A stretch of DNA of 64,000 nt from the NCBI GenBank assembly GCA_023957975.1, contig JAMLGM010000005.1, forward strand, positions 62,001-126,000, read 5' to 3'. Each line of letters begins with the position of its first letter. The stretch's first letter is position 1. The notes under the pieces were generated by a model. It did no database searches. It was not told the origin of the DNA and saw only the letters and a program-made list of their open reading frames with translations. The DNA comes from Microthrixaceae bacterium (lineage in GTDB: Bacteria; Actinomycetota; Acidimicrobiia; Acidimicrobiales; Microtrichaceae). Shown in pieces: positions 10,101 through 19,335 of the stretch. Both the position numbers and the translations under genes were made by a program.

Positions 10101-13100
10101 GCCGTTGGTCGCTCCCGGGGGTTCCGACGCGCTCGACGCAGCGACGGCGACCGCGTTGCTCGACACGATCATCGGTGCCGACGGAGTGCTCACCGAGATC
10201 GGCCGGGTCATCACGCGCCGTACGAGCGACGCACCGACCGGCGATTCGAGCTTCGAGCTTCAACAGACCCAGCGCCTCCACGACATCGCCGCGGCGGTGA
10301 CCCGGGAACTCGGCGCCGGCTGGCAAGCAGCCGTGGCCCCGGCCTTCGATCCGGCCAGGACCCTGGTCATCGACGACCGCTGGGCCGGCCAACGCGAGGA
10401 CCTCGCCCGCTTGGCCAACAGCGATCCCGATCCCGATCGGGATCGCACCGACCGCGAGCGGCGGTTCGCCCGCCTCGGCCGCGGCCTCGCGCCATCCGCG
10501 ATCGGGCACGCCCGCTGGCACGAACGCGAGGCCCGACGCCGTGGAGACGTCGACCTGGCCGATCGCCTCGCCCGCCTCGTCGCCGAGTCGGCCGCGACCG
10601 CGGTTCGAACCGATGACCTGAGCGACGACGTGGCGTTGGTGACCGGGGCCAGCCCGGGGTCGATCGCGGCGGGGATCGTCGCCGAGTTGCTCGGCCGCGG
10701 CGCCACCGTGATTGCGACGGCATCCTCGCTCACCAGCGAGCGAATCGCGTTCTTCCGCGAGCTGTACCACGACCACGCCCACCACCGGGCCTCGCTGTGG
10801 TTGGCGCCGGCCAACCTGGCATCGTTCAGCGATGTGGACCGCCTCGTCGAATGGCTCGGCACCGACGTCGACGAGGCCACCGGAGGCGAGCCGAGAATCG
10901 TCAAACCAGCGCTGACGCCGACGTTGGTGTTCCCGTTCGCAGCACCGGCGGTACGCGGCGACCTGAGCGAGGTCGGCCCGTCCGCGGAACTCGAGATGCG
11001 GGTGTTGTTGTGGTCGGTCGAACGGCTCATCGCAGCACTGGCCGAGCCCGACTCCGGCCGGGATCCGGCGACGCGTCTGCACGTCGTGCTGCCCGGATCA
11101 CCCAATCGCGGCACCTTCGGCGGTGACGGCGCCTACGGCGAGGCGAAGGCCGCACTCGATGCGCTGACCACGCGCCAGGCCCATGAACCATGGGGCGAGC
11201 GCGTCTCGATCGTGCACGCCATCATCGGCTGGGTTCGCGGCACCGGGTTGATGTCGGGCAACGACGCCCTCGTGCCACTCGTCGAGACCGAAGGGATCGG
11301 AACCTGGAGCGCCGAGGAGATCGCACGGGAACTCGTCGACCTCGGTGACCGCGACCACCGCCACGCGTCCGGCGGAGCCCTCACGGTGGATCTGTCACGG
11401 GGGCTGTGGAATTCGACGATCGACCTTGCCGACCTTGCCGCACAGGCCCGCGACCTGGCGTCCGCAGCCGATATAGCGGCCGTAGAGCCTGCAGCGCCTG
11501 ACTCCCCCGTGCTCATCGACGCCCTTCCCCACCCGCCGAGCGCCCCGGCGCCCACCGGAATCGACTGGCCGGCACTGGATCTCACCCCGGCCGACACCGT
11601 CGTGATCGTCGGGTTCGGCGAGGTCGGCCCGCTCGGCTCCGCCAGGACCCGTTTCGACGTCGAGGTCACCGACTCGCTGTCCGCCGGCGCCGTCGCAGAG
11701 CTCGCCTGGATGTGCGGGCTCATCCGCTGGGAGTCCACCCCGACCCCCGGGTTCTACGACGTCGAGTCGGGCGAACTCGTCGCGGAGCATCTCATCGCCG
11801 AGCGCTACGAACAGCGGCTGCTCGACAACAGCGGGGTGCGCTTCCTCGACGACGACGGCGCCCAGGTCGACGGCACGGCTCCCCTGCTGGCCTCGGTGTT
11901 TCTCGAACGCGATCTCAGCTTCGTCGTCGAGTCCGAGGCGCAGGCCGAAGCGTTCGTCGCCGCCGATCCGGACCGCACGAGTGCCACACCGAACGCCGAC
12001 GGCACCTTCACGGTCACCCGCAGCGCCGGCACCGAAATCCGGGTGCCGCGCAGAACCGTGCTTCCTCGACGGGTCGCCGCACAACTCCCCGCGGGGTTCG
12101 ACCCATCGGTGTACGGAATTCCGTCCGACATGATCGAGGCGCTCGATCGCGTCGCGGTCTGGAGCCTCGTGGCGACGGTCGACGCGTTCGTCGACGCCGG
12201 AATCGAACCGGCCGAGCTGTTGAGCTGGGTTCACCCCACCGAAGTCGCCAACACCCAAGGCACCGGCATCGGCGGCATCAGCGCCATCCGACGCATGTAC
12301 GTCGACTCGCTCCTCGGCGACGAGGCACCCAACGACATCCTCCAGGAGGCGCTCCCCAACGTCGTGGCCGCGCACGTCATGCAGTCCTACGTCGGCGGCT
12401 ACGGGGCCATGATCCACCCGGTCGCCGCGTGTGCGACCGCCGCGGTGTCGCTCGAGGAGGCGTTCGACAAGATTCGCAGCGGTCGGGCCGCCGTCGTCGT
12501 CGCCGGCGGATTCGACGACTTCGGCCACGAGGGGCTCATCGGCTTTGCGGCCATGAACGCAACGGCGTCGAGCGACGCGATGGAGGCCGCCGGGATCGAG
12601 GCGCGCCGGATGTCGCGGGCGAATGACCGGCGCCGCGCCGGGTTCGTGGAGGGACAGGGTGGCGGCACCGTCGTGGTGGCCCGCGGCGACATCGCTTACG
12701 AACTCGGGCTCCCCGTGCGCGGTGTCATCGCGTGGGCCGGTTCGTTCTCCGACGGCATCAACACCTCGATCCCGGCGCCAGGCCTCGGCCTGATCGGCGC
12801 GGTCCGCGGCGGTGGGGCATCCCCCCTCGCCCGTGCGCTGAGGTCGTTGGGCCTCGACGCCGACGACATCGCCGTGGTGTCGAAACACGACACGTCGACC
12901 GCCGCCAACGATCCGAACGAGTCGCTGATCCACGAACGGCTGTCGAGCGCTCTGGGCCGACACGAGGACAACCCGCTGTACGTCATCAGCCAAAAGACGG
13001 TGACCGGCCACGCCAAGGGCGGCGCCGCGGCCTTCCAGACCAACGGACTCTGCCAGGTGCTGGAATCGGGGGCAATCCCGCCGAACCGCAGCCTCGATTG

Positions 13101-13500
13101 CGTCGACGGCGACCTCGAACGGTACGCCCGACTCGTGTGGCCGACCGAGCCGCTGCATCACCGTGGCTCTCTGCGGGCCGGCCTTCTCACCAGCCTCGGG
13201 TTCGGCCACGTCGCGGCCATCGTCGCCATCGTCCACCCCGAGGCCTTCGTCGCCACCATCGAACCCGACCGACGCGACGACTACCGGCGGCGAGCCGCCC
13301 AACGTAGCGAACGCGGCCAGCGGCGGCGGGTGGCCGCCCGGGTCGGCGGAGCGCCGCTGTACGTGCGTCCCGACCACCGTCTCGGCGACCGTCCCGCCGC
13401 CCGCCGCGACCTCGAGGCGGCGATGCTGGTCGACCCCGACGCACGCCTCGGCCCCGACGGCACCTACCGGGTCCCCACGATCGACCAGGCGGCGTCATGA
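4122..13500 (+). CDS. fas: Type I fatty acid synthase, single chain; N-terminal part is in a different frame from the rest
   Basis: Multifunctional cytosolic synthase making long-chain acyl-CoA from acetyl- and malonyl-CoA. Domains in order: acetyltransferase (GHSQG near 4600), enoyl reductase (GMTPTTVDATIVAAAANAG near 5470), dehydratase hot dog (GDHNPLHLS near 7900), malonyl/palmitoyl transferase (ACGHSVGEY near 8525), ACP (DGASSRRNQLLMDIG near 9670), ketoreductase (VTGASPGSIAAG near 10640) and ketosynthase (HPVAACATAAVS, active Cys near 12430). Frame-corrected length is 3122 aa, close to mycobacterial FAS-I. The ATG at 4122 has AAGGGG nine bases upstream and opens the expected FGGQGG segment. 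That frame must shift by +1 before SVPGIAFAQLL (4493); see the duplication at 4391-4410. Without correction, an in-frame start at 4294 or GTG 4495 would give a protein lacking the first ~100 residues. The end overlaps acpS (ATGA). Confidence 0.95.
4391..4410 (+). repeat. 10-bp tandem duplication coinciding with the fas frameshift
   Basis: CACCACACCC occurs twice in direct succession. Removing one copy moves the upstream reading frame (from ATG 4122) into exactly the frame used by the remaining 3000 codons and yields an uninterrupted 3123-codon gene. A second, in-frame duplication (CGATCCCATCCGGCA twice, 4456-4485) lies 45 bp downstream, so this AT-domain linker is prone to slippage. Whether the 10-bp copy is real, phase-variable or an assembly error cannot be decided here. 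Confidence 0.8.
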
Positions 13501-13901
13501 TCGCCGGGGTCGGGGTGGATGTCGTCGCGGTGAGCGGGTTTCGCGACCAACTCGAACTCGACGCGACGACGTTCACCGAGGTCTTCACCCCCGCCGAGCG
13601 CGACCTTCGGGCGACAGGCAGCGGTGATGCCGAGCACCTCGCGGCGCGATGGGCGGCCAAGGAGGCGTTCGTGAAGGCGTGGGCAGGGTCCCGTCATGGG
13701 CGTCCGCCGCAACTGCAGTCGGTGGAGATGCGCGACATCGAGGTGGTGTGCGACGCATGGGGTCGGCCGGCGCTCAGGCTGCATGGCGAGGTCGACGAAG
13801 AGTTCTCGCGTTCGGTTCCGGACGCCTCGGTTCACCTGTCGATCTCCCACGACGGCGACGTGGCGATCGCGTACGTCGTCATCGATCGGGTGATGCCATG
13901 A
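13497..13901 (+). CDS. acpS: Holo-[acyl-carrier-protein] synthase AcpS
   Basis: 134 aa, typical AcpS size. It transfers 4'-phosphopantetheine from CoA to the ACP serine of its upstream neighbour FAS-I. The family motifs are present: GVGVDVVAV at the N-terminus (metal-binding Asp) and WAAKEAFVKAW near residue 53 (catalytic Glu), with a C-terminal HLSISHDGDVAIAYV strand. Mycobacterial FAS-I also lacks the fused transferase found in fungi and uses a separate adjacent AcpS, as here. The start overlaps the fas stop (ATGA) and the stop overlaps the next start (ATGA), so three genes form one coupled operon. Confidence 0.96.
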   Translation: MIAGVGVDVVAVSGFRDQLELDATTFTEVFTPAERDLRATGSGDAEHLAARWAAKEAFVKAWAGSRHGRPPQLQSVEMRDIEVVCDAWGRPALRLHGEVDEEFSRSVPDASVHLSISHDGDVAIAYVVIDRVMP

Positions 13902-15868
13902 CCCCGACGAACACGGTCGAAACCTCCGACATCAACCTCAAAGCGCCGATGGCCTGTCTCGTGGTGGCCATGCTCGTCGACGTCGGCCAGCGGGTGCATC
14001 AGGGCGATCCCCTGTGCATCACCGAGACCATGAAGTGCGAATCGACGCTGCTCGCCCCGGGCACCGGATGGGTGCAGTCGGTGCTCGGCGTCGGCACCAC
14101 GGTCGACGCCGGCGACGACATCATCGTGATCAACCCGACGGCGCCCGGCCCGAAGCGACGCCTGTGGCATCCAAACGACGTGCAGCACCTGCTCACCGGC
14201 CGCTGCGCCCAAGGCAGCGGATCGAACGGCTCCGACCCGGACCACGGCGTCGAACTGCCGGAGGTCTCGACCGGCAAATACACCCCCATGGACCTGATCG
14301 ATGGGGCCCTGGCCCCGGCCCGCGCCGTTCGCGCCGTTCGCGACGGCCGGACACGGTCAGATCAGCGCGAGGCGAGCCTCACCGTTGGGATCGTGAGCCA
14401 CCAACTCCGCGGGCACCCCTCCGGACTGCGCCGGGTGTTGATCTGCGGCGACCCGAGCTCCTCGATGGGCGCCGTGGCCGAGGCGGAATGCCGCCTGGTG
14501 ATCGCTGCGATCGAGTATGCGGCCTGCGAGGGGCTGAGCATCGAATGGGTCGCGATCTCCGCGGGGGCGCGCATCGCCTGGGACTCCGGAACCGAGAACA
14601 TGGACTGGTGCGCTGAGGTCGCCCGTCACATCGTCGAATTCACCCAAGCGGGCGGCGCCATCAACGTTATCGTGGCGGGGGTCAACGTCGGCGCCCAGTC
14701 GTATTGGAATGCGCTGGCCACGATGCTGTGGCACTGCTCCGGCTGCCTCATCATGTTGGAGGACCAGTCGATGGTGCTGACCGGCCGGCGAGCCCTCGCG
14801 CTTTCGGGAGGGGCGCACCACGATCACGAGTTGGTGATGGGCGGGTATGCGGACGTCATGGGCCCCAACGGCGAGGCCCACCACGTCGCGTCCGACCTAC
14901 CCGGCGCGTATCGGATCCTGTTCGACCACCTCGCGCTGTGCGAACCGACCGAGGAGCGCACCCCGCCGCGCAGCGACACGATCGACGACCCGGACCGGTC
15001 GATCGCGGATGCCCCCTACAGCGGCCCCGGCGGATTCACCCGACTCAGCGAGGTCCTCGACGCCGTCAACAACCCGACCAGGAAGCGGGCCTTCGCCATC
15101 CGACCGGTGATGGCGGCGCTGGCGGACCTCGACGCCGAGCGGCTCGACCGGTGGGCCGACATGGCCGGTTCGCATCCGGCGGTGGTGTGGGACACCCGCA
15201 TCGGAGGGCACCCGGTGTCGCTCATCGGCATCGAAAGCCAACCCATCCACGACTCCACACTGCCCGCAGCACCGTTGCGCGCCTCGGGAACGCTGTACCC
15301 ACAGGCCTCCCGCAAGGTCGCCCGCGCGCTCAACTCGGCGAGTGGACGCCGCGGCGCCGTGGTGCTGGCCAACCTCGCCGGGTTCGACGGAAGCGCCGAA
15401 TCGATGCTGGGCCGACAACTCGAATACGGCGCCGAAATCGCCCGGGCGGTGGTGAATTTCCGCGGGCCGCTCGTCGTGGTCGTCATCGGCCGGTTCCATG
15501 GAGGCGCATACGTGGTGTTCAGCCGGCGCCTCAACCCGTCGGTCAGCATCCTGGCGCTCGAGGGGACCTACGTTTCGGTCATCGGCGGCGATGCCGCAGC
15601 GGGGGTCGTGTTCGCCCGAGACGTGCAACGAGCCGTCGAAACCGACGTGGCACTGGCCCAGAATCAGGGGATCTCCTACTCCTCCGAGGAGATCGACCGT
15701 GAACGGGACGAACGCGCCGTGTTCCACCGCGACCGCATCGCCCGGCGCTTCGACGCCATCCACTGCGTCGACCGAGCGGCCGAGGTCGGGTCGGTGGACG
15801 CCATCATCACCCCCGACCAGATCCGACGCTCGGTTATTGAGCGCCTCGACGCTTGGAAGTGGAGCTAG
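13898..15868 (+). CDS. Biotinyl domain fused to an acetyl-CoA carboxylase-type carboxyltransferase
   Basis: 656 aa. Residues ~5-80 form a biotinyl (BCCP) domain with the biotin-accepting lysine in ITETMKCES. Residues ~110-640 are a two-part crotonase-fold carboxyltransferase resembling the eukaryotic ACC C-terminus: LEDQSMVLTGRRALALSGG and ADVMGPNGEAHHVASD in the first half, GGHPVSLIGIE and GRFHGGAYVVFSRRL in the second. No biotin carboxylase domain is present, so a separate BC subunit must be encoded elsewhere. Coupling to fas and acpS suggests that it supplies malonyl-CoA to FAS-I; acetyl-CoA specificity is inference, and propionyl-CoA is possible. The start ATG 13898 overlaps the acpS stop. 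The last 35 bp overlap the convergent TetR gene. Confidence 0.85.
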   Translation: MTPTNTVETSDINLKAPMACLVVAMLVDVGQRVHQGDPLCITETMKCESTLLAPGTGWVQSVLGVGTTVDAGDDIIVINPTAPGPKRRLWHPNDVQHLLTGRCAQGSGSNGSDPDHGVELPEVSTGKYTPMDLIDGALAPARAVRAVRDGRTRSDQREASLTVGIVSHQLRGHPSGLRRVLICGDPSSSMGAVAEAECRLVIAAIEYAACEGLSIEWVAISAGARIAWDSGTENMDWCAEVARHIVEFTQAGGAINVIVAGVNVGAQSYWNALATMLWHCSGCLIMLEDQSMVLTGRRALALSGGAHHDHELVMGGYADVMGPNGEAHHVASDLPGAYRILFDHLALCEPTEERTPPRSDTIDDPDRSIADAPYSGPGGFTRLSEVLDAVNNPTRKRAFAIRPVMAALADLDAERLDRWADMAGSHPAVVWDTRIGGHPVSLIGIESQPIHDSTLPAAPLRASGTLYPQASRKVARALNSASGRRGAVVLANLAGFDGSAESMLGRQLEYGAEIARAVVNFRGPLVVVVIGRFHGGAYVVFSRRLNPSVSILALEGTYVSVIGGDAAAGVVFARDVQRAVETDVALAQNQGISYSSEEIDRERDERAVFHRDRIARRFDAIHCVDRAAEVGSVDAIITPDQIRRSVIERLDAWKWS

Positions 15869-16556
15869 CCCTGCCGGAGGCCGGGGAAACCTCGAAAGGC
15901 TGCTTCGACGCCTCGGCCAGATACGCGAGCACGAGCCGTTTGGTCTCGCGAACCGAGGCCTGGCGCGTCTCGGGTTCGCGCACCGAGAAGTTCAGCATCG
16001 AATACACGGTGTGCACCACGACCTGAGCGATCATCGTGCGTTCCGGGCGCGGCATCTTCGGCGTGAGCGGCGCCAGGACCCGCCCGACCCGTTCGAAGAG
16101 CTGCTGTTGGTGGATCGCTGCGGCGTCGCGGGTCGCGTTCGTCGCCTGCATCGAGAGCCACACGAAGCGGCGCGACGGATCCGCGAGCCACGCATCGGCG
16201 AGATGGTCGATCACGGCGTCGAGCAACTCGGCCCAATCCGGGGTCGGGATCTGCTCGGCGAAGCGGTCGACCTCGGCCGCCACCGATTCGGTGTCGAGGC
16301 GATCGAGTTCGCACACGATCGAGAACTTGTTGGGGAAGAACTGATAGAGCGTGCCGACCGGAAGTCCGGCGTTGGCCGCGATCGCCTCACAGGTGAGGGT
16401 CTCAAAGCCGGTGTTCAACAACAGCTCACGCGCCGATTCCAAAATGCGCGCGAACCGCTCTCGGCTCCGCTGTTGCACCGGTCGACGCCGGGGCTGGAGG
16501 TCGGGCGCGATGATCGAATCGGTCGGGGTATCGCGCGCGTCGGTCTGCTCGCCCAT
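15834..16556 (-). CDS. TetR-family transcriptional regulator, probable regulator of the fas operon
   Basis: 240 aa. A ~25-residue disordered N-terminus precedes a TetR helix-turn-helix: RFARILESARELLL...TCEAIAANAGLPVGTLYQFFPNK (about residues 33-80). The rest is a helical ligand-binding and dimerisation domain. It is convergent with the biotinyl-carboxyltransferase gene and overlaps its end by 35 bp. In mycobacteria a TetR protein, FasR, controls fas-acpS; the same role is inferred here from linkage only, and the candidate operator at 4030-4051 would be its target. It is followed upstream, on the same strand, by glyS and a long palindrome. Confidence 0.85.
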   Translation of the reverse strand: MGEQTDARDTPTDSIIAPDLQPRRRPVQQRSRERFARILESARELLLNTGFETLTCEAIAANAGLPVGTLYQFFPNKFSIVCELDRLDTESVAAEVDRFAEQIPTPDWAELLDAVIDHLADAWLADPSRRFVWLSMQATNATRDAAAIHQQQLFERVGRVLAPLTPKMPRPERTMIAQVVVHTVYSMLNFSVREPETRQASVRETKRLVLAYLAEASKQPFEVSPASGRASSTSKRRGAQ

Positions 16557-16609
16557 GGGGACATGTTCGCGCGGTCACCCGACCAGCGTGCGCATCGTGC
16601 CACCCGCCC

Positions 16610-16659
16610 GTTCTCCGATAACCAGTGGTGGTGATCACGACCACTGGTTATCGGAGAAC
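16610..16659. repeat. Near-perfect 50-bp palindrome between glyS and the TetR gene
   Basis: The arms are GTTCTCCGATAACCAGTGGT and its exact reverse complement around a 10-bp centre that contains the palindrome GTGATCAC. It lies 15 bp downstream of the glyS stop and 53 bp upstream of the TetR start, both on the minus strand. It could be a glyS terminator (no clear T-run follows), a TetR-family operator for autoregulation, or a mobile palindromic repeat. The complete symmetry of DNA and RNA makes all three plausible. Confidence 0.6.
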
Positions 16660-16674
16660 CGGCTCGGCGGGGGG

Positions 16675-18021
16675 TCAGGCCATGCGATCCTGCAGATATC
16701 GCACGACGCCGTCGATCGAGATGCGCTCCTGAGCCATCGAATCGCGCTCGCGAATCGTGACGGCGCGGTCCTCGAGGCTGTCGAAGTCGAAGGTGATGCA
16801 ATACGGCGTGCCGATCTCGTCCTGGCGCGCATAGCGCTTGCCGATCGACTGGGTCTCGTCGTAGTCGCACATGAAGTGCGGTTGCAGGGCCGCGAGCAGC
16901 TCGAGTGCCGGGCCGGTGAGCTCGGGCTTCTTCGACAGCGGCAGCACCGCCGCCTTGTAGGGGGCGATTCGATGGTGGAGGCGAAGAACCGTGCGGGTCT
17001 CCCCCTTCACCTCGACCTCGTCGTACGCGGCGATCAGGAACGCGAACGCCGTGCGGGTCGCTCCGGCCGCTGGCTCGATGACGTGGGGCAGGTAGCGCTC
17101 ATTTGCCGCCTGGTCGTAGTACTCGAGCTTCTCTCCGGAGTGGTTCTGGTGTTGGGTGAGGTCGTAGTCGCCGCGGTTGGCGATGCCTTCGAGCTCATCC
17201 CACCCCCAGGGGAACAGGAACTCAACGTCGGAGGTGCCGGAGCTGTAGTGGCTCAACTCGTCCGCATCGTGGGGGCGAAGCCGGATGAGCTCGCGAGGCA
17301 TGCCATGGTCGAGGTACCACTGGAATCGTGTCTCGCACCAGTAGCGGTACCACTCGTCGGCCTCGGCCGGCGGGACGAAGAACTCCATCTCCATCTGTTC
17401 GAACTCGCGGGTGCGAAACACGAAGTTGCCCGGGGTGATCTCGTTGCGGAACGACTTTCCGACCTGGGCGATGCCGAACGGCGGCTTCTTGCGGGTGGAA
17501 TTCACGATGTTCATGAAGTTGATGAACATCCCCTGCGCGGTCTCGGGTCGGAGGAAACAATCGGCACCGGCACCCGCAACCGGGCCGGCCTGGGTCTTGA
17601 ACATCAGGTTGAAGTCGCGAGGCTCGGTGAACTTGCCGATCGCACCACAGGTCGGACACACGTTGGGGTCATCGAGCTTGTCGAGTCGATGCCGGGACTT
17701 GCAGTTGGTGCAGTCGACGAGCGGATCGGTGAAATTTGCCAGGTGCCCGGAGGCCTCCCAGACCGCCGGCGGGCTCAGGATCGCTGCGTCGAGGCCGACC
17801 ACGTCGTGGCGCATCTGCACCATCGAACGCCACCAGGCGTCCTTGACGTTGCGCAGCAACAGCACGCCGATCGGGCCGTAGTCGTAAGTCGACCGGAAGC
17901 CTCCGTAGATGTCGGCCGACTGAAAGGCGATGCCCCGACGCTTCGACAGGTTGACGATCTTGTCAAAAACGGTCGGGTCGGGTTCGGGCGCGGAATCGAG
18001 TTGGCCAAGATAGTCGGACAT
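16675..18021 (-). CDS. glyS: Glycyl-tRNA synthetase, alpha2 (eukaryote/archaea-like) type
   Basis: 448 aa. It charges tRNA-Gly in the cytosol. Class II motifs are visible: the YDYGPIG start region (near residue 35), RPETAQGMFINF (motif 2 vicinity), FRNEITPGNFVFRTREFEQMEMEFF, and the C-terminal anticodon-binding domain beginning near HHRIAPYKAAVLPL. A zinc-binding insertion reads CTNC...CPTC. The ATG at 18021 (MSDYLGQLD) is chosen because a longer upstream in-frame extension has no family resemblance and includes intergenic DNA. It is a separate transcription unit between the TetR gene and a divergent membrane-protein gene at 18180. Confidence 0.96.
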   Translation of the reverse strand: MSDYLGQLDSAPEPDPTVFDKIVNLSKRRGIAFQSADIYGGFRSTYDYGPIGVLLLRNVKDAWWRSMVQMRHDVVGLDAAILSPPAVWEASGHLANFTDPLVDCTNCKSRHRLDKLDDPNVCPTCGAIGKFTEPRDFNLMFKTQAGPVAGAGADCFLRPETAQGMFINFMNIVNSTRKKPPFGIAQVGKSFRNEITPGNFVFRTREFEQMEMEFFVPPAEADEWYRYWCETRFQWYLDHGMPRELIRLRPHDADELSHYSSGTSDVEFLFPWGWDELEGIANRGDYDLTQHQNHSGEKLEYYDQAANERYLPHVIEPAAGATRTAFAFLIAAYDEVEVKGETRTVLRLHHRIAPYKAAVLPLSKKPELTGPALELLAALQPHFMCDYDETQSIGKRYARQDEIGTPYCITFDFDSLEDRAVTIRERDSMAQERISIDGVVRYLQDRMA

Positions 18022-18179
18022 GGTCCGCGAGGCTACCGGCCCGCTGCAGCGATCCACACCTCGACATCCCGAGTCGCGCATCTCGACGTCGACATCGCCT
18101 AACACCCCGACGAGATACGCGATTTTGTGGCGTGACTCCGGTACGGTGAGCGGCGAAAGCCACGTCGTCAGGAGCCATC

Positions 18180-19118
18180 GTGAGCGATCCCAACAACCCG
18201 AATTCCGAGGGATGGATTCCCCCGCCTCCCGGGATGAACCCACCGCCGCAATCCCCGCCTCCGCAGTCGCCGCCACCCGGTGGCGGCTACGTACCGCCTC
18301 CTCCGCCCGGTGGCGGGTTCACGCCTCCTCCACCGCCGCAGAGCCCCTACTCCACGCCGGCGGGCGGATTCGCACCGCCACCCCCAACCCCGGGTGGCGG
18401 CGGCGTGGGCACGATCGACATCGGCACCGTGCTCAGTTGGGCCGCCGCCAAGTACCAGCAGCACGCTCCCGTGCTCCTGGGTCTGACGGCGGTCGTCGCT
18501 GCGGCGACCCTCATCGGCAACTTCATCTCGGTGAAGCTCATCGAAAACGCCGCCGGTGGCGTGACGATTTCCGACGACGGATCGTTCAGGATTCAAAACA
18601 GCAACGGATTCTGGGGCGGCATGTTCGGTGGGATGATCCTGTCGATCGTCATCTCGATCCTGGTCGCGATTCTGATGATCGGAATCACGCGGGCTGCGCT
18701 CAAGGTCACCCGCGGGCAGGCCCCGTCGTTTGCCGACCTCACCTCCGGTGAGCATCTGGCGGAGTACATCGTCACCTCCATCGTGTTGTGGCTGCTCACC
18801 GCCGTCGGACTGGTGCTGTGCATCATTCCGGGCCTGTTCGTGATGTTCTTCATGATGATGGCCCCCATCCACGCACTCGACACCGGTGCAACCGTGGGCG
18901 ACTCCATCTCGCGAAGCATCGCGATCGTCAAGGCGAACATCGTCCCGATCATCGTGTTGGTGATCCTGGCGATCATCGTCAGCATCATGAGCAGCCTCAT
19001 CGGCGGAATGGCCGGCGCCATCGTCGCAGCGCTGATCCAGCTGCTGTTGACGCCGTTCACCGCGCTCGCCTCAGCGGCCGCGTATCGCCAAGGCAACGGC
19101 GAGGCCCTCGCCGCGTAG
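18180..19118 (+). CDS. Membrane protein with Pro/Gly-rich cytoplasmic N-terminus
   Basis: 312 aa. Residues 1-75 are Pro/Gly-rich with repeated PPPQSPPP-like runs. Residues ~85-305 hold about five hydrophobic helices, e.g. VLLGLTAVVAAATLIGNF, MILSIVISILVAILMIGI, IVLWLLTAVGLVLCIIPGLF and IIVLVILAIIVSIM. The layout resembles the actinobacterial family with a proline-rich head and a DUF975- or glycerophosphodiesterase-membrane-like body. Function is unknown. The GTG at 18180 has an AGGA site at 18170. It is convergent with recO; the palindromes at 19184-19260 lie between. Confidence 0.8.
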   Translation: MSDPNNPNSEGWIPPPPGMNPPPQSPPPQSPPPGGGYVPPPPPGGGFTPPPPPQSPYSTPAGGFAPPPPTPGGGGVGTIDIGTVLSWAAAKYQQHAPVLLGLTAVVAAATLIGNFISVKLIENAAGGVTISDDGSFRIQNSNGFWGGMFGGMILSIVISILVAILMIGITRAALKVTRGQAPSFADLTSGEHLAEYIVTSIVLWLLTAVGLVLCIIPGLFVMFFMMMAPIHALDTGATVGDSISRSIAIVKANIVPIIVLVILAIIVSIMSSLIGGMAGAIVAALIQLLLTPFTALASAAAYRQGNGEALAA

Positions 19119-19124
19119 GCCCGG

Positions 19125-19167
19125 CACCGCCCGCGAGGCCGCACCGCCCGCGAGGCCGCACCGCCCG
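19125..19167 (+). repeat. 17-bp tandem repeat after the membrane-protein gene
   Basis: CACCGCCCGCGAGGCCG occurs twice (19125-19141, 19142-19158), followed by a 9-bp partial third copy. It starts seven bases after the stop codon at 19116-19118. It is non-coding on both strands. Confidence 0.75.
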
Positions 19168-19183
19168 TACCACCCCCGATCGC

Positions 19184-19260
19184 TGCCCACAGTTCAACTG
19201 TGGGCACATCGGGTCACCTGCCGACCGGGTTTGCCCACAGTTGAACTGTGGGCAAACCCG
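19184..19260. terminator. Two related palindromes between convergent genes, probable bidirectional terminators
   Basis: The first palindrome (19184-19206) is TGCCCACAGTT-C-AACTGTGGGCA. The second (19226-19260) has 17-bp arms, CGGGTTTGCCCACAGTT around a single G. They share the core CCCACAGTT-S-AACTGTGGG. They lie between the 3' ends of the membrane-protein gene (plus) and recO (minus). Neither has a strong T-run, so termination efficiency is uncertain. Confidence 0.6.
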
Positions 19261-19290
19261 CGTTCGGCAGCGAAAGCAGTCAGTGCTCGT

Positions 19291-19335
19291 CGAATCAGCG
19301 CTGTTCGAATCAGCGCTGTTCGAATCAGCGCTCGT
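19291..19335. repeat. 15-bp tandem repeat covering the recO stop codon
   Basis: CGAATCAGCGCTGTT occurs twice (19291-19305, 19306-19320); a third copy (19321-19335) diverges at its last bases. The recO stop codon (minus strand, 19325-19327) lies in the third copy, and each outer copy carries the same TGA, so the array extends outward from the gene end. Confidence 0.75.

Noticed and set aside
9304..13377. Two long minus-strand open frames (592 and 660 codons) opposite fas
   Set aside because: They mirror fas codon structure in very GC-rich DNA, are Arg/Gly/His-rich and have no domain content.
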